DNA from: Clostridiaceae bacterium
Lineage (GTDB): Bacteria > Bacillota > Clostridia > DSM-8532
Reading direction: 5' to 3'
Assembly: GCA_012719545.1 (NCBI GenBank)
Contig: JAAYAD010000075.1
Span: forward strand, 1 to 42,442
DNA length: 42,442 nucleotides
Shown here: one piece after another, positions 6,146 to 15,128 of the stretch
How the letters are laid out: every line of letters starts with the position of its first letter
Numbering within the stretch: the stretch's first letter is position 1
The notes under the pieces: generated by a model
Seen by the model: only the letters and a program-made list of their open reading frames with translations
Databases searched by the model: none
Told to the model about the DNA's origin: nothing
Made by a program: the position numbers and the translations under genes

Positions 6146-7657
6146 GTGAAGTTATTACGTAAATCATTGACTGTATTACTGGCTATATTCTTTATTGTTC
6201 TGACTTTTGGACGGCTTTGGCTTTCGTTGTCCGAGGGGTGGTATAAGGAAATTTATCCTAACAGATTTTCCGTAGGTACATCTGCAATATTGTTCTTTAT
6301 GTTGACCAGTTTAGCAGCGGCAGGATTATATTTTTTTACTGGATTTAAACATAAAACTACCGAAAAACTAACTGGCAGGAAGTATTTATTTATACTTTCC
6401 GGTATTACCATACTTAAAATTCTGCTTTTCTGCATTTTTTATGTCAGGGTTGAACTGGCATCTGATTTTAAAACATACTATTTGGTCGCCGATGCCCTGT
6501 CAAAAGGAGAAATAGTTTTATCCGGATATATTGCAGCATTTCCTCATGTGTTTGGGTATCCACATGTACTTTCTGTACTCTTTAAACATTTTGGAAGCTC
6601 TGTAACCACAGGCGTATTATTTAATCTTTTCTTATCCTGCTTAAATCTTTGGATTATCTATTTTATCGGAAAACGGATTGAAAATGAAAGACTTGGACTT
6701 ACAGCATCTTTCTTGTATGTGATTATGCCCTCCAACACAATGTATTGTTATCTTTTGTGCAGTGAATTTGTTTTCCAGGCAATCTTATTATCAATTATTC
6801 TTTTGTTTGTTTATCTTTTAAAAGTGGAAGACAAAAAGATTTTTTTCGGATTATCCTTTGCAAACGGAATCATTTTGGCGCTGTTAAGCGCTATCAGGCC
6901 CAATGGCGTAATTCTTTTTATTGCACTTTTAATGGTGATAGTACTTTTTATCAGGAAATTTAAGGTTGCCATTCCGCGTAAAATATTAATTCCTTGCGTA
7001 TGTGCCGTATATATCATACCGTATCTAGTAACCACAAATTTAACTAATGCCTATATAGAGAAAAAAATAGGAACTGATATAGTGAGCAACAGGATTGGAT
7101 GGAATCTTTACGTGGGATTGAATTATGACTCTCTTGGAGTGTGGAATCCCAAAGATTCTGAGCTGTTTAGCAAATTAGTAAAGGAAAAGGGGCATAGTGA
7201 TGCCCAATCCGAGTTTTTTAATCTGGCGTTGGAAAGGCTCAAACAGTATGATACTCCATCCAAAACCATCACTTTTCTCTACCGCAAAACCATGAAAATG
7301 TGGAGCCATGACCATGAAGTATATGGTTATATTGAAAGTGCCGTTACAGAAAAACCCTGGTGGTTGAGCAATCAAAGGATTTATAAGATTGTAAGGCTTA
7401 CCAGCGATGCGGTATATTACATTCTTATAAATATTGCAGCCATAGGTTTTATATATTCTGTGCTGAAGGATAAGCAATTTAATAAGCTGATTTTGATATT
7501 TATACTGTTCTTTCTGGGAACAATTGCACTGCATTTGCCCTTTGAAGCAGCAGCAAGATATCATAATCCATGTATAGTATCCTTGTGCATTATCTCCGCT
7601 TACTGCATTGAAGAGAAAAGAAAAGGGCAAAAGCCACGTGACTCAACTTGCAACTGA
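6146..7657 (+). CDS. GT-C family membrane glycosyltransferase (GT39/ArnT-like)
   Basis: The 503-residue product is a polytopic membrane protein with about ten or more hydrophobic helices, a first extracytoplasmic loop bearing SDFKTYY (Asp107) and a long loop with RIGWNLYVGLNYDSLGVW. This is the architecture of bacterial PMT/ArnT-like GT-C enzymes, which move a sugar from a polyprenyl-phosphate donor onto protein, lipid or glycan on the outer face of the membrane; the loop-1 acidic residue is the usual catalytic base. GTG 6146 was chosen because AAGGGGG lies five bases before it; an upstream TTG at 6125 lacks a site. It is monocistronic. Acceptor and donor cannot be inferred from the neighbours. 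Confidence 0.8.
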   Translation: MKLLRKSLTVLLAIFFIVLTFGRLWLSLSEGWYKEIYPNRFSVGTSAILFFMLTSLAAAGLYFFTGFKHKTTEKLTGRKYLFILSGITILKILLFCIFYVRVELASDFKTYYLVADALSKGEIVLSGYIAAFPHVFGYPHVLSVLFKHFGSSVTTGVLFNLFLSCLNLWIIYFIGKRIENERLGLTASFLYVIMPSNTMYCYLLCSEFVFQAILLSIILLFVYLLKVEDKKIFFGLSFANGIILALLSAIRPNGVILFIALLMVIVLFIRKFKVAIPRKILIPCVCAVYIIPYLVTTNLTNAYIEKKIGTDIVSNRIGWNLYVGLNYDSLGVWNPKDSELFSKLVKEKGHSDAQSEFFNLALERLKQYDTPSKTITFLYRKTMKMWSHDHEVYGYIESAVTEKPWWLSNQRIYKIVRLTSDAVYYILINIAAIGFIYSVLKDKQFNKLILIFILFFLGTIALHLPFEAAARYHNPCIVSLCIISAYCIEEKRKGQKPRDSTCN

Positions 7658-7693
7658 TTAGGAGAATAAACTGAAACAGGCAAACTAAAATGC

Positions 7694-7720
7694 CTGAGCC
7701 CGGTTTAAATCCGGGTTCAG
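7694..7720. terminator. Hairpin after the glycosyltransferase gene
   Basis: CTGAGCCCGG and CCGGGTTCAG form a 10-base stem (one G-T pair) around TTTAAAT. A second, overlapping stem CAGGCA/TGCCTG (7677-7696) shares its left foot, so two alternative foldings exist. The 3' side is T-rich but has no clean T run. Confidence 0.5.
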
Positions 7721-7832
7721 ACCCTTATAAATTTAGTCGTAATGCCAGCCTTTTGCCTATTAATTGTGTAATTTAAGGAGCAATTCCTTTGCTAGTGGCT
7801 TATCTAAAGGATCACGAAATATTTAAAAATCT

Positions 7833-8507
7833 TTATTTTATCATCTCAATTCCCTTTTTTAAGGAAGCACCATCAATGGATCCTTGAGCTCCTGTTACTA
7901 TATAACCATCTTTGTCTATAAATAAAGTGGTGGGCAAGTACATAATGCCATATGTGTTTGCTGCATCCTGATTGGTATCAAAATACACAGGGAAGGTATA
8001 ACCCTGCTCCTCAATGAATTTTTTCCCTATTTCTACTGTTTCCCTGCGTCCGTCCACAAGGTCTACCATCATAAAGATTATTTCATCTTTTAGTTCTTCA
8101 TATGCCTCGTTGAATTCAGGCATCTCATTCCTGCATGGACCACACCAGGATGCCCAGAAGTTCAGCACAATGGGCTTGCCAAACATATCGGAAAGCTTAA
8201 CTGAATTGCCGTCCATATCTGCAACCGTGAAATCAGGTGCTTTAACTTTTTCAGAGTTATTATCAGGTTCAGTTTCTGAACCTTCATTTTCTCCTGCTTT
8301 GCCCTCACTGCCAGGGCTCTCTATTGCATTGGCTCCTGGCTCATTATTAGGTTCCTCTATTTGACCAGGCATTGGTATTGTGCTGTTTAGATCAATATCA
8401 GCATTGCGAGGAACCCGGTCTTTAAGTGAGTTATAGGCGAAAACAGCTGCAGCTATAAACACGACAAATGCCACTATCATTAGAATAGATCTTGTTTTTT
8501 TGTTCAT
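7833..8507 (-). CDS. TlpA/ResA-like thiol-disulfide oxidoreductase, membrane-anchored
   Basis: The 224-residue product has an N-terminal membrane anchor (about 8-25), an acidic Glu/Asn/Ser/Pro-rich linker (about 35-87), and a thioredoxin-fold domain with FWASWCGPC (Cys122 and Cys125) and the cis-Pro region YLPTTLFID. TlpA/ResA proteins reduce disulfides outside the membrane, for example in cytochrome c maturation or repair of exported proteins. AGGAGG precedes ATG 8507. The gene lies nine bases after the CcdA gene, which provides the electrons, so the pair forms a complete reductive relay. No cytochrome c maturation genes are visible nearby, so its targets are probably other exported thiol proteins. 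Confidence 0.9.
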   Translation of the reverse strand: MNKKTRSILMIVAFVVFIAAAVFAYNSLKDRVPRNADIDLNSTIPMPGQIEEPNNEPGANAIESPGSEGKAGENEGSETEPDNNSEKVKAPDFTVADMDGNSVKLSDMFGKPIVLNFWASWCGPCRNEMPEFNEAYEELKDEIIFMMVDLVDGRRETVEIGKKFIEEQGYTFPVYFDTNQDAANTYGIMYLPTTLFIDKDGYIVTGAQGSIDGASLKKGIEMIK

Positions 8508-8516
8508 AATACCCTC

Positions 8517-9182
8517 CTAAAAGGTCAGAATTGACAGCAAGTATCCCATATAACCGGTAGCCATCAAAATTCCGACTACAATAAGAATTATACCTGATAC
8601 AGTATTGATTATCCGGTAATTTCTTTTAATGAAATCAAAGGTCCCTTTAAGCCTGTCAATAAGGAGCGCACTTGCTACAAATGGTATGCCCAATCCCAGG
8701 GAGTATGCAAGTAGCATTGTAATTCCTTTAAACATTGAGCCTCCCAGGGATGCCATCATAAGAGCCGAACCCAAAAAGGTGCCTACACAGGGAGTCCATC
8801 CTACCGAGAATACAATCCCGAAGAGTATGGAAGATAAAAATCCCGGTTCTTTTACATTTGCGGTATTATTGCCTGTACGGCTTAAAAAGCCTATTTTCAA
8901 TATGCCGATAAAATTAAGACCCAATATTATTACAATAAGACCGGTGATTATGTTTAAAACCGTTGAATAATTACGCATGAACTTACCGATGATTCCAGCA
9001 AATGCTCCCATGGCAACAAAAACAACGGTAAAGCCTGCTACAAAACCCAATGAATTAATTAATGTCTTCTTCCTGTCAGTTTTACCCGCAGCAAAATAGG
9101 ATATATATATTGGTATCATAGGCAGAAGACAAGGAGATATAAAAGTGATAATCCCTTCCAGAAAAAGCAGAAGATATTGCAT
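8517..9182 (-). CDS. ccdA: CcdA-type cytochrome c biogenesis / reductant-transfer membrane protein
   Basis: The 221-residue product is a six-helix membrane protein of the CcdA/DsbD-beta family. The two redox cysteines are visible in FISPCLLPM (Cys18) and GWTPCVGTF, each beside the Pro that breaks its helix. It passes electrons from cytoplasmic thioredoxin across the membrane to an extracytoplasmic thioredoxin-like partner, here the adjacent TlpA. ATG 9182 was chosen because GGAGAGG lies just upstream; the frame stays open to 9368, but that extension is AT-rich, has no ribosome binding site and falls in a regulatory gap. It is transcribed with tlpA and divergently from a two-component system that may control it. 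Confidence 0.9.
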   Translation of the reverse strand: MQYLLLFLEGIITFISPCLLPMIPIYISYFAAGKTDRKKTLINSLGFVAGFTVVFVAMGAFAGIIGKFMRNYSTVLNIITGLIVIILGLNFIGILKIGFLSRTGNNTANVKEPGFLSSILFGIVFSVGWTPCVGTFLGSALMMASLGGSMFKGITMLLAYSLGLGIPFVASALLIDRLKGTFDFIKRNYRIINTVSGIILIVVGILMATGYMGYLLSILTF

Positions 9183-9221
9183 ATAAATCCTCTCCAGCGA
9201 GCCAAATTGTTCTGTTATACG

Positions 9222-9252
9222 ATAATTCAATAATTCAATAATTAAATAATTA
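9222..9252. repeat. Short AT-rich tandem repeat
   Basis: ATAATTCAA is repeated twice and then followed by a degenerate ATTAAATAATTA. It is a simple-sequence tract upstream of ccdA that could be a promoter UP-like element or binding site. Confidence 0.4.
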
Positions 9253-9430
9253 TGTTTACCCTGTAAAATATATAAATTTAAGAAGCACATTAAGAAGTAT
9301 ATAGTTAAGTATAAGGTCTTTGAAAGAATAGTGCAATAAAGGGGCAATAGGAAAAGTACGAAAGACATCCAGTATAGTACTAAAGACCTTATAACCTAAA
9401 TCTTCATAAAAACTCCATAATGTACTGGTA

Positions 9431-9439
9431 TGATATAAT
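9431..9439 (+). promoter_or_regulatory. Extended -10 promoter element
   Basis: TGATATAAT matches the extended -10 consensus (TGnTATAAT). No good -35 is seen at 16-18 bases, which is common for extended -10 promoters. It would drive the response regulator and kinase genes. Confidence 0.5.
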
Positions 9440-9529
9440 GAAAGTCATTAAAATGGCGAAAAGAGAAAGCTGAACATAAATACAAAGGGGAACAAAAAAC
9501 AAGGTAAAGATAAAGAAAAAGAGGCCATT

Positions 9530-10231
9530 ATGGGTGATATGAAAAAAAGAATTCTAGTGGTAGATGATGAGCCTAAAATAGTTGAGGTAGTAAAATCCTA
9601 TCTTGAAAGGGAAGGATATATGGTCAGCGAGGCATATGACGGAAAGCAGGCCATGGAAATGTTTGAAAAGGTCAATCCTTCACTTATAATCCTGGATCTT
9701 ATGCTTCCTGATATTCCGGGTGAAGAGGTCTGCCGCAGAATCAGAATGAAATCGGACGTACCCATCATTATGCTTACCGCAAAAGTTGAAGAGGAGCATA
9801 TCTTAAAAGGCTTTGACATTGGTGCCGATGACTACGTCACAAAGCCATTCAGCCCAAGACAGCTTATGGCAAGAGTCGGGGCTTTGCTAAGGCGTATTTC
9901 GGGTGAGCATCTGCCCCTTTCAGGAGTTCTGTCCTTTAATGGCGGCGACCTTGTTGTTGATTTCGTTGGATATAAGGTAAAAAAGGCTGGCAGGGAGGTA
10001 AACTTAACCCCTACAGAATTCAAAATTCTTTTTGCCATGTGCAAGCATCCATCAAAGGCATTTACAAGGGAGGAACTGATTAACCTCATTGGAAACGATG
10101 ACCTGGACGTATATGACAGGACCATTGATTCCCATATAAAAAATCTAAGGCAGAAAATCGAGGACGACACTAAAAATCCAGTCTACATCCTAACGGTTCA
10201 CGGTATTGGCTATAGATTTGGTGGTGAGTGA
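9530..10231 (+). CDS. OmpR/PhoB-family response regulator
   Basis: The 233-residue product has a receiver domain with acidic pair DDE (12-14), phospho-acceptor Asp56 in ILDLMLP, the conserved Thr/Lys (LTAK, VTKPF), and a C-terminal winged helix with LTPTEFKILF and HGIGYRF. It is a DNA-binding transcription factor activated by the kinase encoded immediately downstream. ATG 9530 follows AAGAGG; ATG 9539 is a possible alternative with GGGTGAT before it. The gene is divergent from the ccdA-tlpA pair, which makes that pair a likely target, with redox or envelope stress as a candidate signal. Confidence 0.9.
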   Translation: MGDMKKRILVVDDEPKIVEVVKSYLEREGYMVSEAYDGKQAMEMFEKVNPSLIILDLMLPDIPGEEVCRRIRMKSDVPIIMLTAKVEEEHILKGFDIGADDYVTKPFSPRQLMARVGALLRRISGEHLPLSGVLSFNGGDLVVDFVGYKVKKAGREVNLTPTEFKILFAMCKHPSKAFTREELINLIGNDDLDVYDRTIDSHIKNLRQKIEDDTKNPVYILTVHGIGYRFGGE

Positions 10232-10233
10232 AC

Positions 10234-11628
10234 ATGAAATACAGTTTGCGTACAAAGTTAACCCTGACATATATGTTTATTGCCCTTGTAAGCATCATAC
10301 TTATAAGTTTTCTTTCCAATATGTTTCTTGACAGGCAGTTCAAGGAGTATGTAATAAATAAGCAGGAACAGATTAACAAAGACACTGTGAACCTAATCGC
10401 TCAGCAGTACATGGGAAATGGAAAATGGAACAGTTATACAATTGAGAATATTGGAGTCAATGCCCTTGAACAGGGGCTTATTGTGAAGGTTAAGGATATG
10501 TCGGGCAATATAGTTTGGGATGCCAATGAACATAACAGCGGCTTGTGCTCCCAGATGATATCCCATATGGCCCGCAATATGTTAAGCCGCTACCCAAACT
10601 GGAAGGGCGAATATGTGGAAGCCAAATATCCCCTGGAATATGGTACGGAGCAGATTGGATTAGTTGAAATAGGTTATTTTGGACCATTTTATTTTAATGA
10701 CAGCGACCTTGCCTTTATCAATACCCTGAACAATATGCTGGCAGGGGTTGGCGCTGTTTCCCTAATTGCCGCCATTGTTTTGGGAGCTGTAATGGCAAGA
10801 CGCATAAGCCTTCCCATCTCAAAAACAATAGAAGCTGCAAGGATGATATCCAAAGGAAATTATGGCCAGAGAATATCTGATAAATCCAGCACCAGAGAAA
10901 TCAGCAGGCTTACATCCACCATTAATGAGCTGGCTGACACTTTAGAAAAGCAGGAACGTTTGCGTAAACGTATGAGTGCTGATGTTGCCCATGAGTTACG
11001 AACTCCTATTGCTACTTTAAGAAGCCATATGGAGGCAATGATAGACGGTATCTGGGCGCCTGATGCAGAGAGGCTTAAAAGCTGCCATGAAGAAATTATG
11101 CGTATCGGAAGGCTTGTTGACGATCTTGAAAAACTGGCTCGATATGAAAGTGAAAACTTGTTTTTAAACAAAACATCCTTTGATATCTCTGAGCTTATAA
11201 AAGGTATAGTACTTAACTTTGAACAAGATTTTAAAAGCAAGGGTGTTAAGCTTAAATACAAGCCGGAAAGTCTTAAGGTGCATCTTGACAGGGACAAAAT
11301 AAGCCAGGTCATTATTAACCTATTGTCCAATGCCTTAAAGTATACCAATGAAGGCGGTAATGTTGAAATATACACAGTTGAAAACGGAAACAATGTTGAC
11401 ATAATTGTCAGGGATATAGGGCAGGGAATTCCGGAGGAAGATTTGCCCTATATATTCGAGAGGTTTTACAGGGCGGATAAATCCCGCAACAGGCTGACCG
11501 GGGGATCAGGCATAGGACTTAGCATAGCAAAGGCTATTGTGGATGCCCATAAAGGAACAATGAAAGTTCACAGTAAAATAAATGTTGGTACCGAAGTTGT
11601 GGTATCCCTGCCAAAGCATGAAGATTAA
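10234..11628 (+). CDS. Membrane sensor histidine kinase
   Basis: The 464-residue product has two membrane helices (about 8-28 and 168-190) flanking an extracytoplasmic sensor domain of roughly 140 residues. A HAMP linker, a HisKA domain with VAHELRTPI (His253), and an HATPase domain follow (N box NLLSNALKYT, G1 DIGQGIP, F box IFERFYRADKS, G2 GGSGIGLSI). All catalytic motifs are present. ATG 10234 lies just after the regulator stop and is served by GGTGAG; GTG 10228 is an overlapping alternative. It forms a standard pair with the upstream regulator. The sensor domain holds a single Cys (SGLCSQM), worth noting beside a thiol relay. Confidence 0.9.
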   Translation: MKYSLRTKLTLTYMFIALVSIILISFLSNMFLDRQFKEYVINKQEQINKDTVNLIAQQYMGNGKWNSYTIENIGVNALEQGLIVKVKDMSGNIVWDANEHNSGLCSQMISHMARNMLSRYPNWKGEYVEAKYPLEYGTEQIGLVEIGYFGPFYFNDSDLAFINTLNNMLAGVGAVSLIAAIVLGAVMARRISLPISKTIEAARMISKGNYGQRISDKSSTREISRLTSTINELADTLEKQERLRKRMSADVAHELRTPIATLRSHMEAMIDGIWAPDAERLKSCHEEIMRIGRLVDDLEKLARYESENLFLNKTSFDISELIKGIVLNFEQDFKSKGVKLKYKPESLKVHLDRDKISQVIINLLSNALKYTNEGGNVEIYTVENGNNVDIIVRDIGQGIPEEDLPYIFERFYRADKSRNRLTGGSGIGLSIAKAIVDAHKGTMKVHSKINVGTEVVVSLPKHED

Positions 11629-11663
11629 TTAAATGAATTATTGATTAAATGATTGCTTTTCCG

Positions 11664-12896
11664 CTACAATATAACGGTAAATTTTACCCATTTGCCTTTT
11701 TCACTTTCCACTGTTATTTTTCCTTTATGCATACCAATTATGGATTTGGCAATAGGAAGTCCCAGTCCGTAGCTTCCATTAGCCCTGCTGCGGGATTGAT
11801 CGGCCCTGTAGAATCGTTCGAATATTTTGCCTTTTTCGGCTTCATCAATTCCTTGCCCTGTGTTGTAAACTTCGAATATCCTTTTGTTTGCGCTCTGGCG
11901 TAAGGTGATTCTTATTTCGCCGTTTTTCTCTGTATGCTTAAAGGCATTATCGGTAAGAATCACCGCAACCTGCTTTATGCCATTCTCATCACCCTTGTAG
12001 AAAATATTATCAGGAATGTCAAAGGTGAAATGGATTTTTTGCTCAAAGGCAGTGCTTTCAAAAGGCAAAACCACGCTCATAATTGCCTTGCTTAAATTAA
12101 AATCTGAGAAGGCAGGTTTGATATCCTGATCATCCAGTTTGGCTAGGGTCAAAAGGTTTGTAACCAATTGACTCATCCTTGCGGTTTCGGATTTTATATA
12201 GGTCAGCCATCTATTTGAGCCTATCTCATTTTCCAGTACATCGGCATTTGTCCCTATAACAGACAGGGGAGTTTTAAGCTCATGGCTTGCGTCTGAAATA
12301 AAGCGCTTCTGCTTCTCGAAGGCTTCCTGCACAGGTTTTATAAGCCAGTTTGCCAGAAATACTGATACTATAAAGAGTACAAGCATGCTGGCAGCGCCTA
12401 TTGAAAGGGAAATAAACAGAAGTTGATTAGCATTATCCGCCGCTATTCTGTCATCCATAAAAACAATGAGTTTTCCGTAGCTTTTCTCTGTGACCAGAAA
12501 CCTCTGTTTATTTATAGAACCATATTTTTTGCGGATTTTTAAGGCTTGCCGGGCAATTTCTTTAATTTTTTCATCAGTATATAAGTTCTTGTTATCATTT
12601 ATTACTTCAATAATATTATTATTTTCGTCAAGTTTTACCGAATAAAAATTGGACAGATTAAAAACACCTTCATCTCGCTTTGGCGGGATTCTTGCCTCAC
12701 GGGGGATAGGTTCAGGGGCCTTAGGCGCAGGCGGGCGCATGCCGTCATTATCAGATACCATAGTGAGAAATCTCATGGCCTGTTTATCTGCGTTCCGGTA
12801 GCTTGCAATATTGATTGCGCCAATGACTGATGCGAAAACAATTGCAAGGATTGTCATAATGGCAGTTATGAATTTTATTTTTAGTTTTCGAATCAT
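11664..12896 (-). CDS. Membrane sensor histidine kinase next to the CotH module
   Basis: The 410-residue product has a first membrane helix (about 10-30), and an extracytoplasmic region with a Pro/Arg-rich stretch (about 53-75) and a small folded part. A second helix (about 160-182) and a HisKA domain with ASHELKTPL (His205) follow, then an HATPase domain (LTDNAFKHTEKNG, NTGQGIDE, IFERFYRADQS, GLGLPIAKS). A clear HAMP domain is hard to see. Its ATG overlaps the regulator stop as ATGA, so the two are translationally coupled. It is convergent with the other kinase gene (stop 11628), with no obvious terminator between. The VTC-DUF4956-CotH operon divergent from this pair is its likely target. 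Confidence 0.9.
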   Translation of the reverse strand: MIRKLKIKFITAIMTILAIVFASVIGAINIASYRNADKQAMRFLTMVSDNDGMRPPAPKAPEPIPREARIPPKRDEGVFNLSNFYSVKLDENNNIIEVINDNKNLYTDEKIKEIARQALKIRKKYGSINKQRFLVTEKSYGKLIVFMDDRIAADNANQLLFISLSIGAASMLVLFIVSVFLANWLIKPVQEAFEKQKRFISDASHELKTPLSVIGTNADVLENEIGSNRWLTYIKSETARMSQLVTNLLTLAKLDDQDIKPAFSDFNLSKAIMSVVLPFESTAFEQKIHFTFDIPDNIFYKGDENGIKQVAVILTDNAFKHTEKNGEIRITLRQSANKRIFEVYNTGQGIDEAEKGKIFERFYRADQSRSRANGSYGLGLPIAKSIIGMHKGKITVESEKGKWVKFTVIL

Positions 12897-13573
12897 TTTT
12901 CTTCCTCCAAGGAATATCCAAGTCCCCTGGCCGCTTTTATTTTAACATTTGAACCAACAAAGGAGATTTTCTTTCGGACAAAGGATATATATACCTCAAC
13001 ATTGTTATACTCGCTTTCGTTGTCAAATCCCCAGATTTTTTCAACCAACTGTTCCTTGGTCACTATCTGGTTTTGATTTCTCATTAGGGTTTCAAGAAGC
13101 TGCAGTTCTTTAATTCCCAGTCTTACTGACTGTCCTGTGCTTTTGCACACCAACTCGCTTTTTTTAAGTTTCAGCTCAAGATCTCCATATTCAATGCGCC
13201 CGTCGGTGATTTCACCCTGCCTTCTTGTAATGGCACGGATTCTGGCAAGAAGTTCCCCTGTCTGGAAGGGCTTTGTCAGATAATCATCTGCGCCTCCGTC
13301 AAGTCCCTGTATTTTATCCTCAAGTTCGGATTTTGCTGTAAGCATAAGTATTGGGGTCGAGATTTTTGCGCTGCGAAGTTCCTTTAAAACTTCAAATCCG
13401 TTCATACCTGGAAGCATTATATCAAGTATGATGGCGTCATAAATGCCTGTAAGCGCGTGATTAAGCCCATCTATGCCATTATGGGATATATCAACCATAT
13501 ATTTTTCCCTGGTCAAAACCTCTTTTAATGCATCGGCAAGACCAATTTCATCCTCAATCAACAGAACCTTCAT
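12893..13573 (-). CDS. OmpR-family response regulator next to the CotH module
   Basis: The 226-residue product has a receiver domain with acidic residues at EDE (7-9), phospho-acceptor Asp51 in ILDIMLPG, LTAKSE and LTKPF, then a winged-helix output domain with LGIKELQLLETL and ARGLGYSLEE. It is a DNA-binding regulator paired with the kinase encoded immediately downstream through an ATGA overlap. A TATAAT box at 13597-13602 (minus strand) lies just upstream of its start. Because it is divergent from the VTC-DUF4956-CotH operon across only about 160 bases, it probably controls both its own transcript and that operon. Confidence 0.9.
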   Translation of the reverse strand: MKVLLIEDEIGLADALKEVLTREKYMVDISHNGIDGLNHALTGIYDAIILDIMLPGMNGFEVLKELRSAKISTPILMLTAKSELEDKIQGLDGGADDYLTKPFQTGELLARIRAITRRQGEITDGRIEYGDLELKLKKSELVCKSTGQSVRLGIKELQLLETLMRNQNQIVTKEQLVEKIWGFDNESEYNNVEVYISFVRKKISFVGSNVKIKAARGLGYSLEEEK

Positions 13574-13596
13574 AAATTATCACTCCTGTTGATTTT

Positions 13597-13708
13597 ATTA
13601 TATTACATCTATATTGAAGAAAACTTGAATCTTATTGTTCACAAAATTGTTACAATCCCCTGTCACCCTTTCAATTTATTTTCAAGGTTTGACCTGTAAA
13701 AATATAAT
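13597..13708. promoter_or_regulatory. Divergent promoter region of regulator and VTC operon
   Basis: TATAAT is present on the minus strand at 13597-13602 (toward the response regulator) and on the plus strand at 13703-13708 (toward the VTC gene). Neither has a good -35 at standard spacing, suggesting activator-dependent promoters. The intervening DNA is the natural place for the regulator to bind. Confidence 0.4.
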
Positions 13709-13734
13709 GCAGTCCATGAACAGGAGGTGGTAAT

Positions 13735-14409
13735 TTGAAATTCAGACATGAATATAAGTTTGACCTGAACTATTCCGATTATTTGATAACCCGAGGGCGA
13801 TTAAAGGCAGTTTTGCCATGTGATGAGAATGGGGGCGAGATGGGCGAATACCATGTCCGGAGCATCTATTTTGATACTCCTCAGGATAAGGTTCTAAGGG
13901 AGAAAATAGACGGCGTGGACAGGCGGGAGAAGTTCAGGATGCGCATCTACAATCTGGATGCATCAAATGTAAAGCTTGAAAAGAAAAGCAAGATAAATGG
14001 ATTGGGATATAAGGAAAGTGCCGTGCTCACAAAAGAACAGGCTAATGCCATACTCTCAGGGGATACAGGGTGGATGGCAAATTCGGACAATCAACTGATT
14101 CTGGAACTGTACGCAAAAATGAAAAATATGATACTTAGACCCAAAACCATCGTTGAATATATACGTGAACCATTTGTACATCCTGCCGGGAATACTCGTA
14201 TTACCCTAGACAGAAATTTGAGGACAGGCATTTGCAGGACCGATGCCCTGACTTTTGACGCCGTGACCATTCCGGCGAGAGACGAACCCATAATTCTTGA
14301 AGTTAAATACGATGAGTTCCTGCCACAGATTGTCAGGGACATCATCCAGCTGGAAGGGCGGCGGGCCGGAGCCTTCTCAAAATACGCGGCATGCCGTGTT
14401 TACGGCTAA
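13735..14409 (+). CDS. VTC-domain protein (polyphosphate polymerase-like)
   Basis: The 224-residue product matches the VTC domain, a triphosphate-tunnel fold. It has the N-terminal RHEYKF strand, basic residues in YHVRSIYFDT, FRMRIY and KLEKKSK, VEYIREPF, TLDRN, and the C-terminal ILEVKYDEF with acidic and basic residues pointing into the tunnel. Yeast Vtc4 makes polyphosphate with this domain; bacterial stand-alone forms are annotated by homology only. The start is TTG 13735, supported by a strong AGGAGG and the lack of a nearby ATG. It is the first gene of an operon with DUF4956 and CotH and is cytoplasmic, lacking membrane segments. The product could be polyphosphate or another phosphate-containing polymer. 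Confidence 0.85.
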   Translation: MKFRHEYKFDLNYSDYLITRGRLKAVLPCDENGGEMGEYHVRSIYFDTPQDKVLREKIDGVDRREKFRMRIYNLDASNVKLEKKSKINGLGYKESAVLTKEQANAILSGDTGWMANSDNQLILELYAKMKNMILRPKTIVEYIREPFVHPAGNTRITLDRNLRTGICRTDALTFDAVTIPARDEPIILEVKYDEFLPQIVRDIIQLEGRRAGAFSKYAACRVYG

Positions 14410-14445
14410 AATACTCTTAAATTGAGATAAAAGGAGAAGACAAAT

Positions 14446-15117
14446 ATGACTTTTAAAGATATTTTTAAATCTAACTTTTTAGAAAACGTAACAAGTGTAA
14501 CCATCTTGGATATGGTTCTTGCAATATTGCTTGCATTCGGAGTCGGAGTTTTTATATTTTATATTTACAGGAAAACCTACAGCGGAGTTATGTATTCCGC
14601 AAGTTTTGGCACAACTTTAATTGCCCTGACCATGATTACAACCCTTGTAATTTTAGCTGTTACCAGTAATGTGGTTCTATCTCTTGGTATGGTTGGCGCC
14701 CTGTCGATTGTACGTTTTCGCTCAGCCATTAAGGAGCCCATGGATATTGCATTTCTCTTCTGGTCCATTGCTGCAGGAATTGTTCTGGCAGCAGGCCTGA
14801 TACCTCTTGCCGTATTTGGAAGTTTAACCATTGGTCTTGCACTTCTACTGTTTGCGAATAAAAAATCTCACTCCAGCCCATATATTGCAGTAATTCGCTG
14901 CACAGGAGATGAAATCGAGGCAGATGTGCGGAATTTCCTTTCATCAAAAGTGGAAAAGTGCGTTGTTAAAAGCAAGACAGTCACAAAGGGCATGCTTGAG
15001 CTGAATTATGAAATTCGTCTGAAGGACGAATCTACCGATTTTATTAACGCCATTTCGGCAATGAACGGTGTTGAAAGTGCTGTTTTGGTAAGCTATAACG
15101 GCGATTATATGAATTAA
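14446..15117 (+). CDS. DUF4956 membrane protein
   Basis: The 223-residue product has about four membrane helices in its first 145 residues (near 20-42, 50-75, 80-95 and 100-140). They carry the highly characteristic stretch SLGMVGALSIVRFRS followed by AIKEPMD, and then a soluble C-terminal domain of about 75 residues with an alpha/beta pattern. This matches DUF4956. The family repeatedly sits beside VTC-domain and CotH genes, and a role as the membrane or export partner of the VTC polymerase is an attractive but unproven guess. GGAG precedes ATG 14446. It is 36 bases after the VTC gene and 11 bases before CotH, so the three are one operon. Confidence 0.85.
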   Translation: MTFKDIFKSNFLENVTSVTILDMVLAILLAFGVGVFIFYIYRKTYSGVMYSASFGTTLIALTMITTLVILAVTSNVVLSLGMVGALSIVRFRSAIKEPMDIAFLFWSIAAGIVLAAGLIPLAVFGSLTIGLALLLFANKKSHSSPYIAVIRCTGDEIEADVRNFLSSKVEKCVVKSKTVTKGMLELNYEIRLKDESTDFINAISAMNGVESAVLVSYNGDYMN

Positions 15118-15128
15118 GGTGGTTTGAG

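Larger units (their letters stand above)
9183..9529. promoter_or_regulatory. Divergent control region between ccdA and the response regulator
   Basis: The gap holds tandem ATAATTCAA repeats (9222-9252), a distant inverted pair CCAGTA (9369-9374) and TACTGG (9423-9428), a TAGTACTA palindrome (9376-9383), and an extended -10 box TGATATAAT at 9431-9439 that probably starts the regulator-kinase transcript about 80 bases before the ATG. Confidence 0.5.

Noticed and set aside
9183..9368. N-terminal extension of the CcdA protein
   Set aside because: The open frame continues upstream, but the real start at 9182 has a good ribosome binding site and the CcdA family begins at that residue; the extension is AT-rich promoter DNA.
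13689..13708. TTGACC plus TATAAT as a complete promoter for the VTC gene
   Set aside because: The two boxes are only eight bases apart, far short of normal spacing; only the -10 is kept as a candidate.
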